Shown here: positions 41,100-53,900 of the stretch, one piece after another | Layout: each line of letters opens with the position of its first letter | Numbering within the stretch: the first letter of the stretch is position 1 | From: Caenorhabditis remanei | Lineage: Eukaryota > Nematoda > Chromadorea > Rhabditida > Rhabditidae | Reading direction: 5' to 3' | Assembly (NCBI RefSeq): GCF_010183535.1 | Contig: NC_071330.1 | Coordinates: 2,957,717-3,021,716, forward strand | Length of the DNA stretch: 64,000 nt | The notes under the pieces: model-generated | Database searches by the model: none | The model's input: only the letters and a program-made list of their open reading frames with translations | Told to the model about the DNA's origin: nothing | Position numbers and translations under genes: made by a program

Positions 41100-41115
41100 A
41101 GGCTACACAGAAGAC

Positions 41116-44100
41116 ATGGCCTGGAGATTTACAGCGTCGAAATTCAAGAACACGACGCCGAAAATTCCGAAGAAGGAGGTAATTTTGTTATAGATCTATT
41201 ATGCATGTCACTTAATTAATTTATTATTATTTTTTTCAATTTTTTATCACTAATCACCCCGCCTCTTCCCCACCCACTGTATGCTTCCTGCTCTATGTGT
41301 GTACTGCTACTACTTCTACCCCATTTTTCTTGTGACGTCTTCTCCTTGGTTTGCTTCCAGAATGATGGCGAACAAGGAGTGTTTGGTGGTGACGATGCAG
41401 ATGCAGACGTCGATGGCGTGGCCTATTCGCATCTCGGAAATCATTCGACACTGCTTCTCGACGATACCATCATTAAATCTGAGACGAAAGAGACTGTGGT
41501 GACGTGCAAACTTAAAATCCACACGGTCCGTTTCGGTTTTTATCACTTTTCATTTATCCCCCGCCCCCTCGTTGTCCCATGTCCAGTTGTCCGTTCTTGT
41601 TTCAGTTTTGCACACATAGATAGAAATTGGCTGAAATTTGTTTGAAACCTCCCAACTGAAAAAAATTCTGATTCCAGGATACAATCTTCGATGTGCCAGT
41701 CGGAAACCTCTCGTGTACAAATGACGGAATCCACGCCAGCGCGGATTTCCTCGCGTTCCACATCGAGGGAGAGGGCGGCAAGCTGGGTGTGCTCCCGATC
41801 GGTGCCAAAGGGCGGCGGACGCGAAACGATATTTGGATTATTGCGGCTCATGGAGGTAAGGGATCTAGTTTTAAGATCGTCGCTCGTATAAAAAAGTACT
41901 AGGTGTACGTTCACTTTCACCCCCCAACTCCATCACAATTGCCCCCCACCTGCACGGTAGAGAATGGCCCCCCATTTTCCTTTCATTATCGATTCAGTTT
42001 TAAAAATTCGTGACCTTTCAATGCACCGCGTGTCCCTCGTGTTCGTAGTAGCAGTTCGTTTTTATTAGGATTTCTTATTTATTTCGACTTATCGAAGACT
42101 CCAGAATGGTTATAGAGGCAAGTAGGGACCATTAGGGGTAAGTAAGGGTCATGTGTGAACTCTATTGGGGGTGATTATGAATACATGGACTAGTTCCACA
42201 TTCCTCCCCCACTCTGATAAGGATTCCATAATTGCCCCCCATGTAAAAATAGGGGGGCAATTGTGAACTCTATGGGGGGTGATTGTGGAAACTTGGAGTA
42301 GTTCCACATTCCTCCCCCACATTTTCAGGCTCAACAATTAGTTTTACTCTTAATCTTAGGCTTAGGCTTCTTCTGAATCTTAGGCTTAGGCTTCTTCTAA
42401 ATCTTAGGCTTAGGCTTCTTCTAAATCTTAGGCTTAAGTTTTTTCTAAATCTTAGGCTTAGGTTCAAAGATTATGTCTTTACTCGAACCGGGCGGGGGCA
42501 ATTGTGGAAACATATAGTACTTCCACTTTCCTCCCCCACTCTGATAGTGATTCCATGATTGCCCCCCATGGGGGGGAGATAATATACCGTACAAGTAGGG
42601 GGGCAATTGTGAACTTCATTGGGGGTGATAGTGGAAGTATACCTAAGGGTTCAGAATGACCCCCCATTCCCGTTCTTGGGGGGCGATCATGGACTGTCGA
42701 AAGTTCATGATCACCCCCCGCTCTGTTATAACCCCCCACCATGGAATCACACCCCAAACCTGTGGGATGGGGGGTGATACCATAACGTGGGGGGTCCTTC
42801 CGGAGTGGGGGGCGATTGTGGAAATATACCAAGTACTATTCTTACAGAACAAGTGAGCGACTTTGGATTCATGACATATGCCGATCAGCTTCTCGCCACG
42901 TGTAGCCGAGACGAGCCGGTGAAGATTTGGAAGCTCTCACGTGACAGTAGCCCACAGCTTGCCACAGAAGTCGACGTGGGCGCCGGAGTCATCACAGAGT
43001 GCCTTCGCGCTCACTCGACCGCGGACAACATTTTGGCTGTTGGATCACACAACTCGGCCTACATTACGGATATCTCAACGAAACGGGTCGCCATCGAGTT
43101 GTCGGGTATCACTGACAAAGTTCAGTCGATGGATTGGAGTGAAGACGGACGGCTGCTGGCTGTCAGCGGGGACAAGGGACGACAGATTGTGGTGTACGAT
43201 CCACGTGCGAGTACCGAGCCGATTCAGACGCTGGAAGGACACGGTGGAATGGGAAGAGAGGCTCGTGTGCTGTTTGCTGGAAATCGTCTTATTTCGACTG
43301 GATTCACAACGGTAAGTGGTGGTAGTGAAGTGAGATGATTTGTTAGAAGAAAACACTTTTCAGAAACGCATCCAAGAAGTCCGTGCCTACGATACTGGTA
43401 AATGGGGTGCCCCAATTCACACTCAAGAGTTCGTCTCCACAACCGGAGTGCTCATCCCTCACTACGATCCGGATACTCGGCTCGTCTTCTTGTCCGGAAA
43501 AGGAACGAACAAACTGTTCATGTTGGAGCTTCAGGATCGTCAACCATACCTCTCGCACGTCTTCGAGCTCACGCTTCCCGAGCAGACACTCGGAGCGACA
43601 GTTGGTGCGAAGCGACGTGTTCATGTGATGGACGGAGAGGTGGACACCTACTATCAGCTGACGAAGAACTCGATTGTCCCCACACCGTGCATTGTTCCTC
43701 GTCGATCCTATCGTGACTTCCACACTGATTTGTTCCCGGATACTCGTGGCGCCGAGCCAGGATGCAACGGAAACGAGTGGTTGAGTGGAACGAATGCGAT
43801 GCCACCGAAGATGTCGTTGGGCCCTTCGACGACTTCCTCATCACCACCACCACCAGAACCGATGCCACCAGTGCAGCAAGCCGTCGCTCCGCCACGTCCA
43901 ATGTCGATGTCGTCGGCGAGCAATGTGATTCCGAATGGAAAGTCGACGAACGCACCAGCTGTGGCCGCGGCACGCAAAGAAGAGGTTCGAGAGCTCGATT
44001 ATGGAGTTGTTGAGAAAGAGAACGGGTCATCTGCTCCCGCCAGATCCAATGGAATCGTCAAGTCAACGACTGCACACACTCCAAGCGCCGAGACCAACAG

Positions 44101-46673
44101 CACTCAAGGAGACTCTTCCCCAATCTCATCGATCTCACCGGATCCGATCACTGTCGTCAGCGCCGTTGCTCACTCCGCGCCGAGAGTCACGCCAGCCAGC
44201 CTAGTCACTGGATCTGTCTCCACACCGAACGTCGTTGGGCCAGCATTTGGAGAGAAACCGAAGGAGGCCGCACCAGTCAATTTCCGTAAACCGATCGGAG
44301 CATCGAATCGTGTCCCGCTCTCTCAACGTGTTCGTCCGAAGTCGTGTGTCGTCGGACAGATAACTTCTAAGTTCCGCCACGTCGACGGTCAACAGGGAAC
44401 CAAATCCGGTCAAGTCTTCTCGAATCTTCGGAATGTCAACACTCGTCTGCCGCCAGAGTCGAACGGAGTGTGCTGCTCGAACAAGTATGCCGCCGTGCCA
44501 CTCGCCGGCCTTGGTGTCGTTGGAATCTATGATGTGGATGCGCCTGGAAAGCTGCCAGATGGAGTCATGGATGGTATTTACAATAAGTCGACTATCACCG
44601 ATCTCCAGTGGAATCCGTTCGATGAGTCTCAGTTGGCAGTTGGAACGGATTGTGGACAAATCAATTTGTGGAGATTCTCGGAATCAGATGGACCACGAAA
44701 CGAGATGGAGCCGGAGAAGACGATCAAGATTGGTGGAGAGAAGATCACCTCGTTGAGATGGCATCCGCTGGCTGCTAACCTCATGGCTGTCGCTTTATCG
44801 AACAGTACTATCGAGCTGTGGGATGTGGACGAGGGAAGATTGTACAGTCGATTCGTGAATCACACTGGTGGAATTCTGAGTATCGCCTGGTCGGCTGGTG
44901 GACAGAGAATCGCTTCTGTCGGAAAAGATGCAAAACTTTTCGTCCACGAGCCAGCCACCGCCGAGCATCGTGTCTACGAGCGAAGTGCGGTTGTCGAGTC
45001 GACACGTGCCGCCCGTGTGCTCTTCGCGTGTGACGATCGGATTGTCATCGTCGTGGGAATGACGAAGAGCTCGCAACGACAGGTTCAGATGTACGACGCG
45101 ACGACGACGGATCTCCGCCACATCTACACTCAAGTCATTGATTCGGCCACTCAACCGCTCGTCCCTCACTACGATTACGACTCGAATGTGCTGTTTTTGA
45201 GTGGAAAAGGTGATCGATTTGTGAACATGTTCGAGGTGATCTACGACTCGCCGTATCTGTTGCCGTTGGCGCCGTTCATGTCGCCGGTTGGAAGTCAGGG
45301 AATCGCGTTCCATCATAAGATCAAGTGAGTTTCAGATCATTTCAAGTTTTGAAAAACTAGAAACTCGTTGTTACAGATGCAATGTGATGGCTGTGGAGTT
45401 CCAAGTGTGCTGGCGTCTCTCCGATAAGAATCTCGAGCAAATCGTGTTCCGTGTGCCACGTATCAAGAAGGACGTCTTCCAAGACGACCTGTTCCCGGAT
45501 GCACTTGTCACTTGGGAGCCACTTACAACTGCGGCGAAATGGATGACCGGACAGGAGACACCGTTGCCGGTGTTCCGCTCGTTGAAACCTGATGGAATTT
45601 CCTCGTCGAGTGAGTGAAGTTATAGATTTTCAGATTATACAAAACAATTTTCAGTCCCACGCCCGATCGCCGCCGCAATCCGTCACTCTGACATGCCGAC
45701 GTCTTCAGCGACACCGTCGTCTTCGTCTGGAGTCACACCAACGGCTTCTTCTTCATCTGGAGCACAGCATCATCATCATTCTCACCACCATCACCACCAC
45801 CCAACATCCACCTCATCATCATCATCGTCCCACCCGACACCAATCGCCAGAAACATGCAGAGCTGTGCAGTGGAGAGTGCTCACACTCCGGATCGTCAAC
45901 AGGTGAGAGAGAGAAATCACCACGATGAGTGGTCGACTGAAGAGGAGGAGGAGTCGGCGGAGACTGGAGACTCTGAATACTTTACTGATGAGAATCAGTC
46001 GTCGCAAGACCACCGGTTTCTAGTAGATTTGAGTGACGAAGGGGCGGAGCCTCGCGTGTTGAAAGAAGAGCCTAAGGAGGCGGAGCCAAGAGTTCGTATT
46101 CCGGCGTGTCTTTTGTCTCCAAAAGATAACGGAGAAGAGGATGAGGATGATGAGGATTATGACGTAAGCCGTCTTGTCTTCTGAATCTTCTCAGAATTTT
46201 TCTTATATTCAGGTCATTGAGACGTATCTATAAATAATTTTTGCACTGGTTTTCCCACCGGTAAGATGATGTATAATGTACAGTCGATGTCATGATATCC
46301 ACACACCTTTGTCTCTCTCTTTCTCAAAAAATTTTGGGTTGAAATTTTATTTTTTCTCGCTATTTTGGTTCAAAACTACTACTCTCTCGCTGATATGCAA
46401 TGAGAATGCGAACATTTTATTTTCTTTTCGGTCATGGCTTCCTCCTTCTTTTTTCGATTCTCCTCTTCCCGCTCTACCAACCCCCTTTGTCTGTTTTGTC
46501 TTGTCTTCGCAGCAAAAAATCTGAATCGGAGGCTGAAAATAGCAGTTATTTATTTCAAATTATAATATAATTATTTCCAGGTCGCCGCCTCGTGGTCGAC
46601 AAAAATCGACATGGACACTCGTCTCGAACAAGATCAGATGGAGGGTGTCGATGAGACGGAATGGAATCAGTAG
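41116..46673 (+). CDS. pod-1: POD-1, two-propeller coronin (coronin-7 type), 1221 aa
   Basis: Exons: 41116-41178, 41361-41525, 41678-41855, 42848-43311, 43364-45324, 45377-45609, 45655-46163, 46581-46673; phases agree (3666 nt). POD-1 binds actin filaments and in C. elegans is needed for embryo polarity, cell division and membrane traffic. The N-terminus MAWRFTASKFKNTTPKIPKK is the coronin signature. Propeller 1 spans about residues 77-430 (LLATCSRDEPVKIWKLS, SMDWSEDGRLLAVSGD). A Pro/Ser/Thr-rich linker follows to about 630. Propeller 2 runs to about 1010 (ITDLQWNPFDESQLAVGTD, SIAWSAGGQRIASVGKDAKL). A His/Ser-rich stretch and an acidic tail ending DETEWNQ resemble coronin-7 tails. Exon 2 (55 residues) is a phase-0 cassette lacking a counterpart in typical coronins and may be optional. 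An acceptor at 41098-41099 precedes the ATG. Confidence 0.92.
41930..42835. repeat. pod-1 intron 3: C/G-run palindromic repeat
   Basis: Most of the 990-base intron consists of repeated units such as GGGGGGCAATTGTGAAC, GGGGGGTGATTGTGGAA, TTCCACATTCCTCCCCCAC and GATTGCCCCCCATG, in both orientations. Runs of five to seven G or C recur, and the transcript could form many hairpins or G-quadruplex-like structures. Confidence 0.8.
42345..42470. repeat. Interstitial telomere-type repeat (TTAGGC)
   Basis: Four to five units of about 24 bases contain AATCTTAGGCTTAGGCTTCT. Each holds two TTAGGC-type hexamers, the nematode telomere unit, separated by TTCTTCTAAATC. It sits within pod-1 intron 3. Confidence 0.8.
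46213..46233 (+). other. Possible alternative last exon of pod-1
   Basis: After the donor at 46164, TATATTCAG at 46204-46212 is a good acceptor. It would add GTC ATT GAG ACG TAT CTA TAA in phase, giving a tail VIETYL in place of the 30-residue acidic tail. A 49-base intron is normal here. Confidence 0.35.
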
Positions 46674-47241
46674 ACCTTATTTCTATGTTTGTGTTTTTCT
46701 TTTTCTGTCTCATGATACCATCTTTTTTGTTCTTTTTTTTCTTTTTTTGCAAATCACAAAATCCCCTCTCCACACACACAACTCATGCTCTCAATGTTTC
46801 TTCTCTCGCTTTTCCTCTCGATGATTTGACACTGAAAAACATTATTGACGCTTTATTATAAACTTCGGATAGTCTGTCTCACCGCGCCTCCTCCATCTTC
46901 GTACCATGTTCCATTTTTATTTATTATTCCCTCGAATCCATCCCCCTTTTCTTTGCCTGAAATTCCCCGTTATGTGTCTTCTCTCCAATGACTTACCTAG
47001 TGTTTGTATGTCCCACTTTATCCCCACCCTATCGTACCGTGTCCGTGTTTTTTTTCGCCTAGTCTTTTTTCTCACCGTTTTTCATGTCTTTTTCTCTCTT
47101 TCTCGGTCGATGTGTTTTAGCATCAGAGCATCCACGTAGCTTTCCCTTTTATTTTCTTCCCCCGCCCCCTGAACCCATCCACTGCTCCTATCAATCAAAT
47201 CATCACCGCCAAATCGCCCATTCTATACTGTGTTTCAATGA

Positions 47242-47247
47242 AATAAA
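47242..47247 (+). promoter_or_regulatory. Polyadenylation signal of pod-1
   Basis: AATAAA about 570 bases after the pod-1 stop, followed by a T-rich stretch. It is the clearest signal in the gap before mlh-1. Confidence 0.55.
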
Positions 47248-47968
47248 CTGTAGAGAATTGTAAATATAATTTTTAGAACTCTTTATTCTGTCGATTTGAA
47301 GAATCATCTCGGAAAAATCACTGTTTCTCATTCTGAATTTTGAAAGAATCTGAAAATGCGAAGAGGCCAAATGTCGTCATATCTGACGCATTGTACGCAA
47401 TGACACCGTCACGTTAAAATGCACGTACTGGAAAAAAAACACGGTGATTTTCTCGGAACCACTTGGTTAGATTTCTAGGCCATCACAATGGCGGCCGCGA
47501 GCAAACCCGCTCAAATGCACCGTTGAAATTTCTAGACCCTCAACTTTGGCTTGAATTTTCTCAAATTAAACGCGTCAGTTCCGGAAAAAAAGGCGTTACA
47601 ACTCTTAAGAAAATAGTGGACAATTTTTAACAATAAGTTTCACTTTATAAATTCCTGAGCTTCACAGTTTAATTTTCCATTCACTTTTCTTGCAGTGTAA
47701 AAAATTATTCCATGTTTCGAATGCGCTCTACCTGCACGTGCGAGAGAAGAGAGACGCAGAGCCAAACGCGTGCCGCAGTTGCAAAAACCGCGTGCCAGGT
47801 TTACATCCCGACTCCGCCCATTTTATTTTCCACTGCGGCCGAACTTTTTGAGCGCTACCTACTAGCTGGTTCCGAAAAAATCACCGTGAAAAAATCAGCG
47901 CCAAATAAATAATTTTGAATTTTATAGTTTTTCCTCATAAAAAAGGCTAAAATCTCTGAAAATCAAAC

Positions 47969-47976
47969 TTTTCCAG
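47969..47976 (+). promoter_or_regulatory. Likely trans-splice acceptor of mlh-1
   Basis: TTTTCCAG followed by GC and the ATG. It is a strong acceptor directly at the start codon with no upstream coding exon. Confidence 0.55.
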
Positions 47977-47978
47977 GC

Positions 47979-50900
47979 ATGGGGTTAATCCAACGTCTAC
48001 CACAAGACGTGGTGAATCGAATGGCAGCTGGTGAAGTGCTCGCCAGACCGTGTAACGCAATCAAGGAGCTCGTCGAGAATTCATTAGACGCCGGTGCCAC
48101 CGAAATCATGGTTAATATGCAGAATGGGGGTCTGAAGCTTCTTCAAGTGTCGGATAACGGGAAAGGCATCGAGCGGGACGATTTCGATCTCGTTTGTGAG
48201 CGATTCGCCACGTCGAAACTTCAGAAATTCGAAGATTTGATGCACATGAAGACGTACGGATTCAGAGGAGAGGCATTGGCTTCGTTGAGCCACGTGTCGA
48301 AAGTGAATATTGTTTCGAAGAGAGAAGATGGGAAATGCGCGTATCAGGCTAATTATTTGGGTGAGAGAAAGGGGAAAAGCGCCCAAGGCACGCCAGAAAT
48401 CGGCAAAATCCTGATTTCCAGATGGAAAAATGCTGGCACCGACGAAACCAGCAGCCGGAAAAAACGGGACATGCATCACGGCGACCGATCTTTTCTATAA
48501 TCTTCCGACACGTCGAAACAAGATGACAACTCACGGAGAAGAGTCGAAAATGGTTCATGACACCATTCTTCGATTCGCCATTCATCGACCGTACGTGGTG
48601 GCGTCTTTCTGATGGTTTCTGCCTGAAATTTGTTAGACAGCGCGCCCACGGCACGCCAGCAACGAAAAATTTCAAATTTCTAGAGGAAAATTGAAGAAAA
48701 ACGGCGATTTTTCGAGATTTTCTTCTAGGAAATCGCGCCCATGGCACGCCAGACACAAACTTTTTTCCTATATAATCTCGATAAAACAAGTACAACTGGA
48801 ATTTCTGAAAACTCAGTTGAAATTGACGAAAATAGTGTAATCTACCAATAAAGTTTCATTGGAAACGCGCCAAAGGCACGTCAGAAAAAGAAAAAATGCT
48901 GAAAAACAGAGAAAAACAGCGATTTTTTCTGAAATTTTCTTGTTGAAAACGCGCCAGAGGCACCCCAGACACTGAAAAACCTGAAAATCCTGTTAAAATT
49001 GGCGAAAACTGATATTTTTTCAATTTACCAAAGAAGTTTTTATGCGAAAATGCGCCAAAGGCACGCCAGAAATTTAAACTGCTGAAAATAGTGAAAAACA
49101 GCGATTCTCAGAGTTTATTTTTCATAAAATCGCGCCAGAGGTACGCCAGGAACAGAAAAATCTGAAAATTCTTTTAAAATTGGCAAAAAACTGCTGTTTT
49201 CCCCAATTTTCCAAAAAATCTGATTGAAAATGCGCCAAAGGCACGCCAGATAATGAAAATTGCTGAAAAATAGTGAAAAACAGCGATTTCCAAAAAAAAT
49301 TTCTTGTTAAAAACGCACCAGAACCACCCCAGACACTGAAAATACTGAAAATCCTGTTAAAATTGGCGAAAACTGATATTTTTTCAATTTACCAAAGAAG
49401 TTTTTATTGAAAATGCGCCAAAGGCACGCCAGATATCAAACATTTGTAATTGAAATTAAAGAAAACCAGCGGTTTTTAAAAGCTATTTTTTCATAAAACC
49501 GTGCCAAAGGCACGCCAGCAGACAAATAAGGCTTACCTTACTGAAAAAATCCATTTCTAACCGCCTGGTACTCGTATGTGTGTGCGCAAGAGTCAATTCA
49601 CAGATTATGTCTCTTGCTGGACAGCATTTACGGGTAGCAGGTGGAAATGGAAAGTAGGGAGAATATTATGACTTCGGGATAGAATGAATAATTTCAGAGA
49701 GCTGTTTATACCCAGTTTTTTCCAGCGAAATTTCGCGGTTTTGAAGATACAAGAATACAGAAAAATGTGAAAATTGCTATAGATCAAAAAGTTTGAAGAT
49801 GGAAAATATCATGCCTAAAATCGCTTTTTTTTCCAAATTTTCAACTGAACAAGTATATTTTCAGAGACGTCTCATTCGCGCTCCACCAGAATCAATCAAG
49901 TGATTTTCGAACGAAAGGCGACGGAAATTTCCGGAATGTTGTGTGCACTTTGTTGGGAAGAGATTTGGCGGATGTATGGAATTTACGAAATCTCAAAGCT
50001 CCGCCCTTTTAGGCCACGCCCACTTTTGCAATTTAATAGCACAGATCAGATTTATTTCGTTAGTTTCTAAAATGTGCGGCAAACTTGCAAAAGTGGGCGG
50101 AGCTACGATTATCAGCGAAATGTTGGCTATGATATTAAGTCACGCCCACTTTCCCCTTTGATGCGCGCGGTAAACTTGCTGAAGTGGGCGTGACTTATAG
50201 TGGGCGGAACTTCATCTTTCTAAATGTATTTTACGAAATCTCAAAGTTCCGGCATTTCTAGGCCACGCCCACTTTTGCACGTTCTACGCAAAAATCAGTA
50301 TATGCGAATTCACAAATATCGCGAATTTCGTTAGTATCTGAACTGTGCGGCAAACTTGCAAAAGTGGGCGGAGCTACCAGTTTCAGCGAAATTTTGGAAA
50401 TGATTTTAAGCCACACCCACTTCTGATCGGTCTTTTATGCTCTGAAGTGGGCGGAGCTCCATTTTTCTAATCACAAACAAAAAAAACCAAGTTCATTTTT
50501 ATGTTCTACGAAATCTCAAAGCTCCGCCCTTTCTAGGCCACGCCCACTTTTGCAATTTAATAGCACAGATCAGATTTATTTCGTTAGTTTCTAAACTGTG
50601 CGACGAACTTGCAAAAGTGGGAGGAGCTATTCCGAATTTCAGAAATGCTGACAATGATTTTAAGTCACGCCCACTTCTGATCGGTCTTTTATACTCTGAT
50701 GCGCGCGCGGAAGTGGGCGGAGCTTCATTTCTTTTCCAAAGAATATATTTTCCAGACGGTGCTGCCACTATCCCTTGAATCGACTCGTCTGAAATTCAAA
50801 TTCACTGGAAACGTATCGAAACCAATCGCCTCCGCCACGTCGAAAAATTCTCAAAATCGAAAAACGAGTCGTTCATTCTTCAGTGTCTTCATCAACGGAC

Positions 50901-53900
50901 GAAGTGTTCGGTGTGATATTTTGAAGCATCCGATAGACGAAGTCCTTCAGAATCGTTCTCTATTCTGTCAATTCGTGGCACTTCATCTGGAAATCGATGA
51001 GACACGAATTGATGTAAATGTGCATCCGACGAAGAGTTCTGTGATTTTTCTAGAGAAAGAGGAGATTATTGAGGAGATTCGGGAGTATTTCGAGAAGTTT
51101 GTCAGCGATATTTTTGGATTCGAGCCAAGGGGAAATGTGAAAGACGAGGAGGATCAGGAGGCGGAGTTCTCATTTTCACAAGTTCCGATAATCAATATGC
51201 AATCGATTAAATCGATCGAAGCGATCAGAAGACCCTCTGTTTCCAATGAAAAAGGTGGGTGCTGGCGTGCCTGAGACGCTTTTTGAACTATTAGCTCGGC
51301 GCAGTTATTACAACTGCGCTCCACCGAAATATGAAACACTATTTTCTTCGGTTTCGGTAGAGCGCGATTGTAAGAAGCGTGTGCCGTGTTAATATCCATA
51401 TTTCAATTTCCAGAATTCAAACCAAGCCCAACATCGTGGAAAACCGAAAAGAAACGAGTAGATCACATGGAAGTCCGAACGGATGCAAAAGAACGAAAAA
51501 TCGACGAATTCGTTGTGAGATGTCCTGGACTGAAAAGACCTCGAACGGATTCAGAAGACGTTTTTCGGGACGAAGAAGAAGACGTCGATGAACGGATTCA
51601 GAGGAATCTAGAGTTCAATGATGAGGTGTCGATGGTGTCGGTGGCGAGTACGGTGGATAGACGATTGAATGAATCACAGGATTTGGGGGAGGATGAAGAG
51701 TTGGAGTGTGCGGTTAGTAAGGGACATCCGGACTGACAGGAGATACAGACAGACTCTATGCAAATGTGCTCCACTGATGACGTAGGCATAAAGACAAAAA
51801 AGACATATAAGGTTTGAAGCAAATTGGGTCCCGTCCCAAAAGCTACAGTACCCCACGCCGGATTACTGTAGCTTTCGCGGCGGGATCCAATTTGCTTCAA
51901 ACCTAGTAATGATTATACTCATTCAAAGCGTCGTGGCGAGCTGAATCGGAATTTGTATGTTTGATGGCTGAATTGTCGGATCCTAGGCCACCAGAGCTGG
52001 AAAAGTGGGAAAATTGAGTTTTCGATGGAAAATCGCCCAAAAGTGCGTTTTTATGTGGAAAATCTCATTCTTGACATAAAAAGGAATCTGGAAAACGTCA
52101 TTTTGGATTGAAAACACGAATTTCAAGACAAAATTCTGAAAAAATATGACTGAAACGCGGAATTTTATCATAAAAAGTATCTGAAACGCGTTTAGACGAA
52201 TTTCTGATCTATTATGAAGATATCTGGACACCAGAGTTGTACGGAATGTGATTTTTCAGTTTCCGGAATCCGGAACTGGAATGAGATTTTTTTTAATTTC
52301 CGGAATCCGGAACGAGATTTTAGATTTTCCGGAATACGGAATCCGGAACCGGAATCAAATTTTCGAAATGCGGAATCCGGAATCCGGAACCGGAATGACG
52401 AAAAAACCCGGATTCCGGAATCCGGAATGATTCGATAAATTTGCAAGGCCAAGTCATTTTTTCGAGTGTTTTTAATGATATATAAAGTTAAAAACCACTT
52501 TTGAGGTTGAAAACCGAAAAAGAAGTAATGCAGTTGCCTTTAAAACTCAAAAAAAAATGTTAAAATTTAAACTTCAGGATTTCGGAAAAAAATTCAAAAA
52601 ACCGGAATCCGGAATCCGGAATCGGAATGAAAATTTTCATTTTCCGGAATCGTGAACCGGAAACGGAATGTCAAAAAAAACCCGGAATTCCGGAATCCGG
52701 ATTCCGGACAACTATGCTGGACACACATATAGATATTAAAAGAAGATGTTTTTCCTAAACCACCTTTATTTTCCAGACAACTCACCGTGAATTCCAATTC
52801 GAATCCCTCGAAACTCTCCGCAAACAAATCGTCTCGAATGCCTCCCTTTCCCTCCGTGAACTCATCAGAACCAGCACTTTCGTCGGCTCAATCGACCCGG
52901 AGACCGTCCTGATTCAATTCGGCACTTCACTATTCCAAATGAATTTCTCCGCGGTTCTCCGCGAATTCTTCTACCAAATCTCCATTTTTTCATTTGGAAA
53001 TTATGGATCGTATCGGTTGGACGATGAGCCACCGGCAGTCATCGAACTATTGGAATTGATTGGGGACGTGAGTAAAACCGATGAGAATTATAAGGATTTC
53101 GGAGTATTCTGTGATGAGGGAGCGAGGATCGAAGCAGAGATTTTATTGGCTCAACATTCGGAGTTGCTTCATGATTATTTTGCGATTAAAATGGAATGGA
53201 TTGGCGAAATACCAGATGAGAGGAGGTATAATTTTCAGCTTGGCGCTCCTTTGACGCGTTTTCATGTACCTGAGGTTATGGTAGACGTATACCTTCAACG
53301 TCATCCAAGTTTTCGAACTCTCAGTCTGGCGTACCTTTGACGTGTTTTATTTCATAAAACATGTTTCTTTTGTGAGAAAATGGCTTTTCTGAACATTTTT
53401 TTTCGAAAATGTCTAAAAATTAGAAATTTTCTTGCAATACAACTGGCGTGCCTTCGACGCGTTTTCACGCTTCGTATCTGTCACTGATTGTCAGCTTTTT
53501 TAGGGAGCACGCCCATGGCCCACCAGACACAACTATTCTGTGAAAAAATGAATGAAAACATCGATTTTTCCTTGAAATTTCGATAAAACCGCGCCTTTGG
53601 TGCGCCAGTAACTGGAATATCTGAAAACTTAGTGAAAATAGACGAAAATAGTCTAATTTACCAAGAAAGTTTGCTTGTAAAAGCGCCAAAGGCACGCCAG
53701 ATAATGAAAAATCTGTAGAAAATTCAAGAAAACCAGCGATTTTTGCTTTTGTATGCATTTTTTCATATATTCTATTTCATTTTCAGACTCCACGTCACAG
53801 AGATTCCGTCGCTTGTCCATCATTATGTACCGCAACTCGAAAAACTTCCATTCCTCATCGCCTCTCTAATTTTGGACGTCGACTATGATGATGTGAGTTT

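Larger units (their letters stand above)
46674..47978. other. pod-1 3' region and intergenic gap to mlh-1
   Basis: Holds the pod-1 3' untranslated region with AATAAA at 47242-47247, then about 700 bases to mlh-1. A patch at 47710-47830 (GCGAGAGAAGAGAGACGCAGAGC) shares wording with foldback elements elsewhere. The gap is too long for a typical nematode operon. Confidence 0.55.

Noticed and set aside
42283..42558. Leu/Arg repeat frames
   Set aside because: They are translations of the TTAGGC-type tandem repeat in a pod-1 intron.
43343..45316. Multiple minus-strand frames opposite pod-1
   Set aside because: Antisense shadows of a codon-biased exon; the plus strand carries clear WD-repeat coding.
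46674..47978. Operon linking pod-1 and mlh-1
   Set aside because: About 730 bases separate the polyadenylation signal from the mlh-1 start, far more than the roughly 100 bases usual within nematode operons.
49990..50725. CRISPR-like regular repeats in mlh-1 intron 3
   Set aside because: The host is a eukaryote, the units are long inverted pairs, and there are no short regular spacers.
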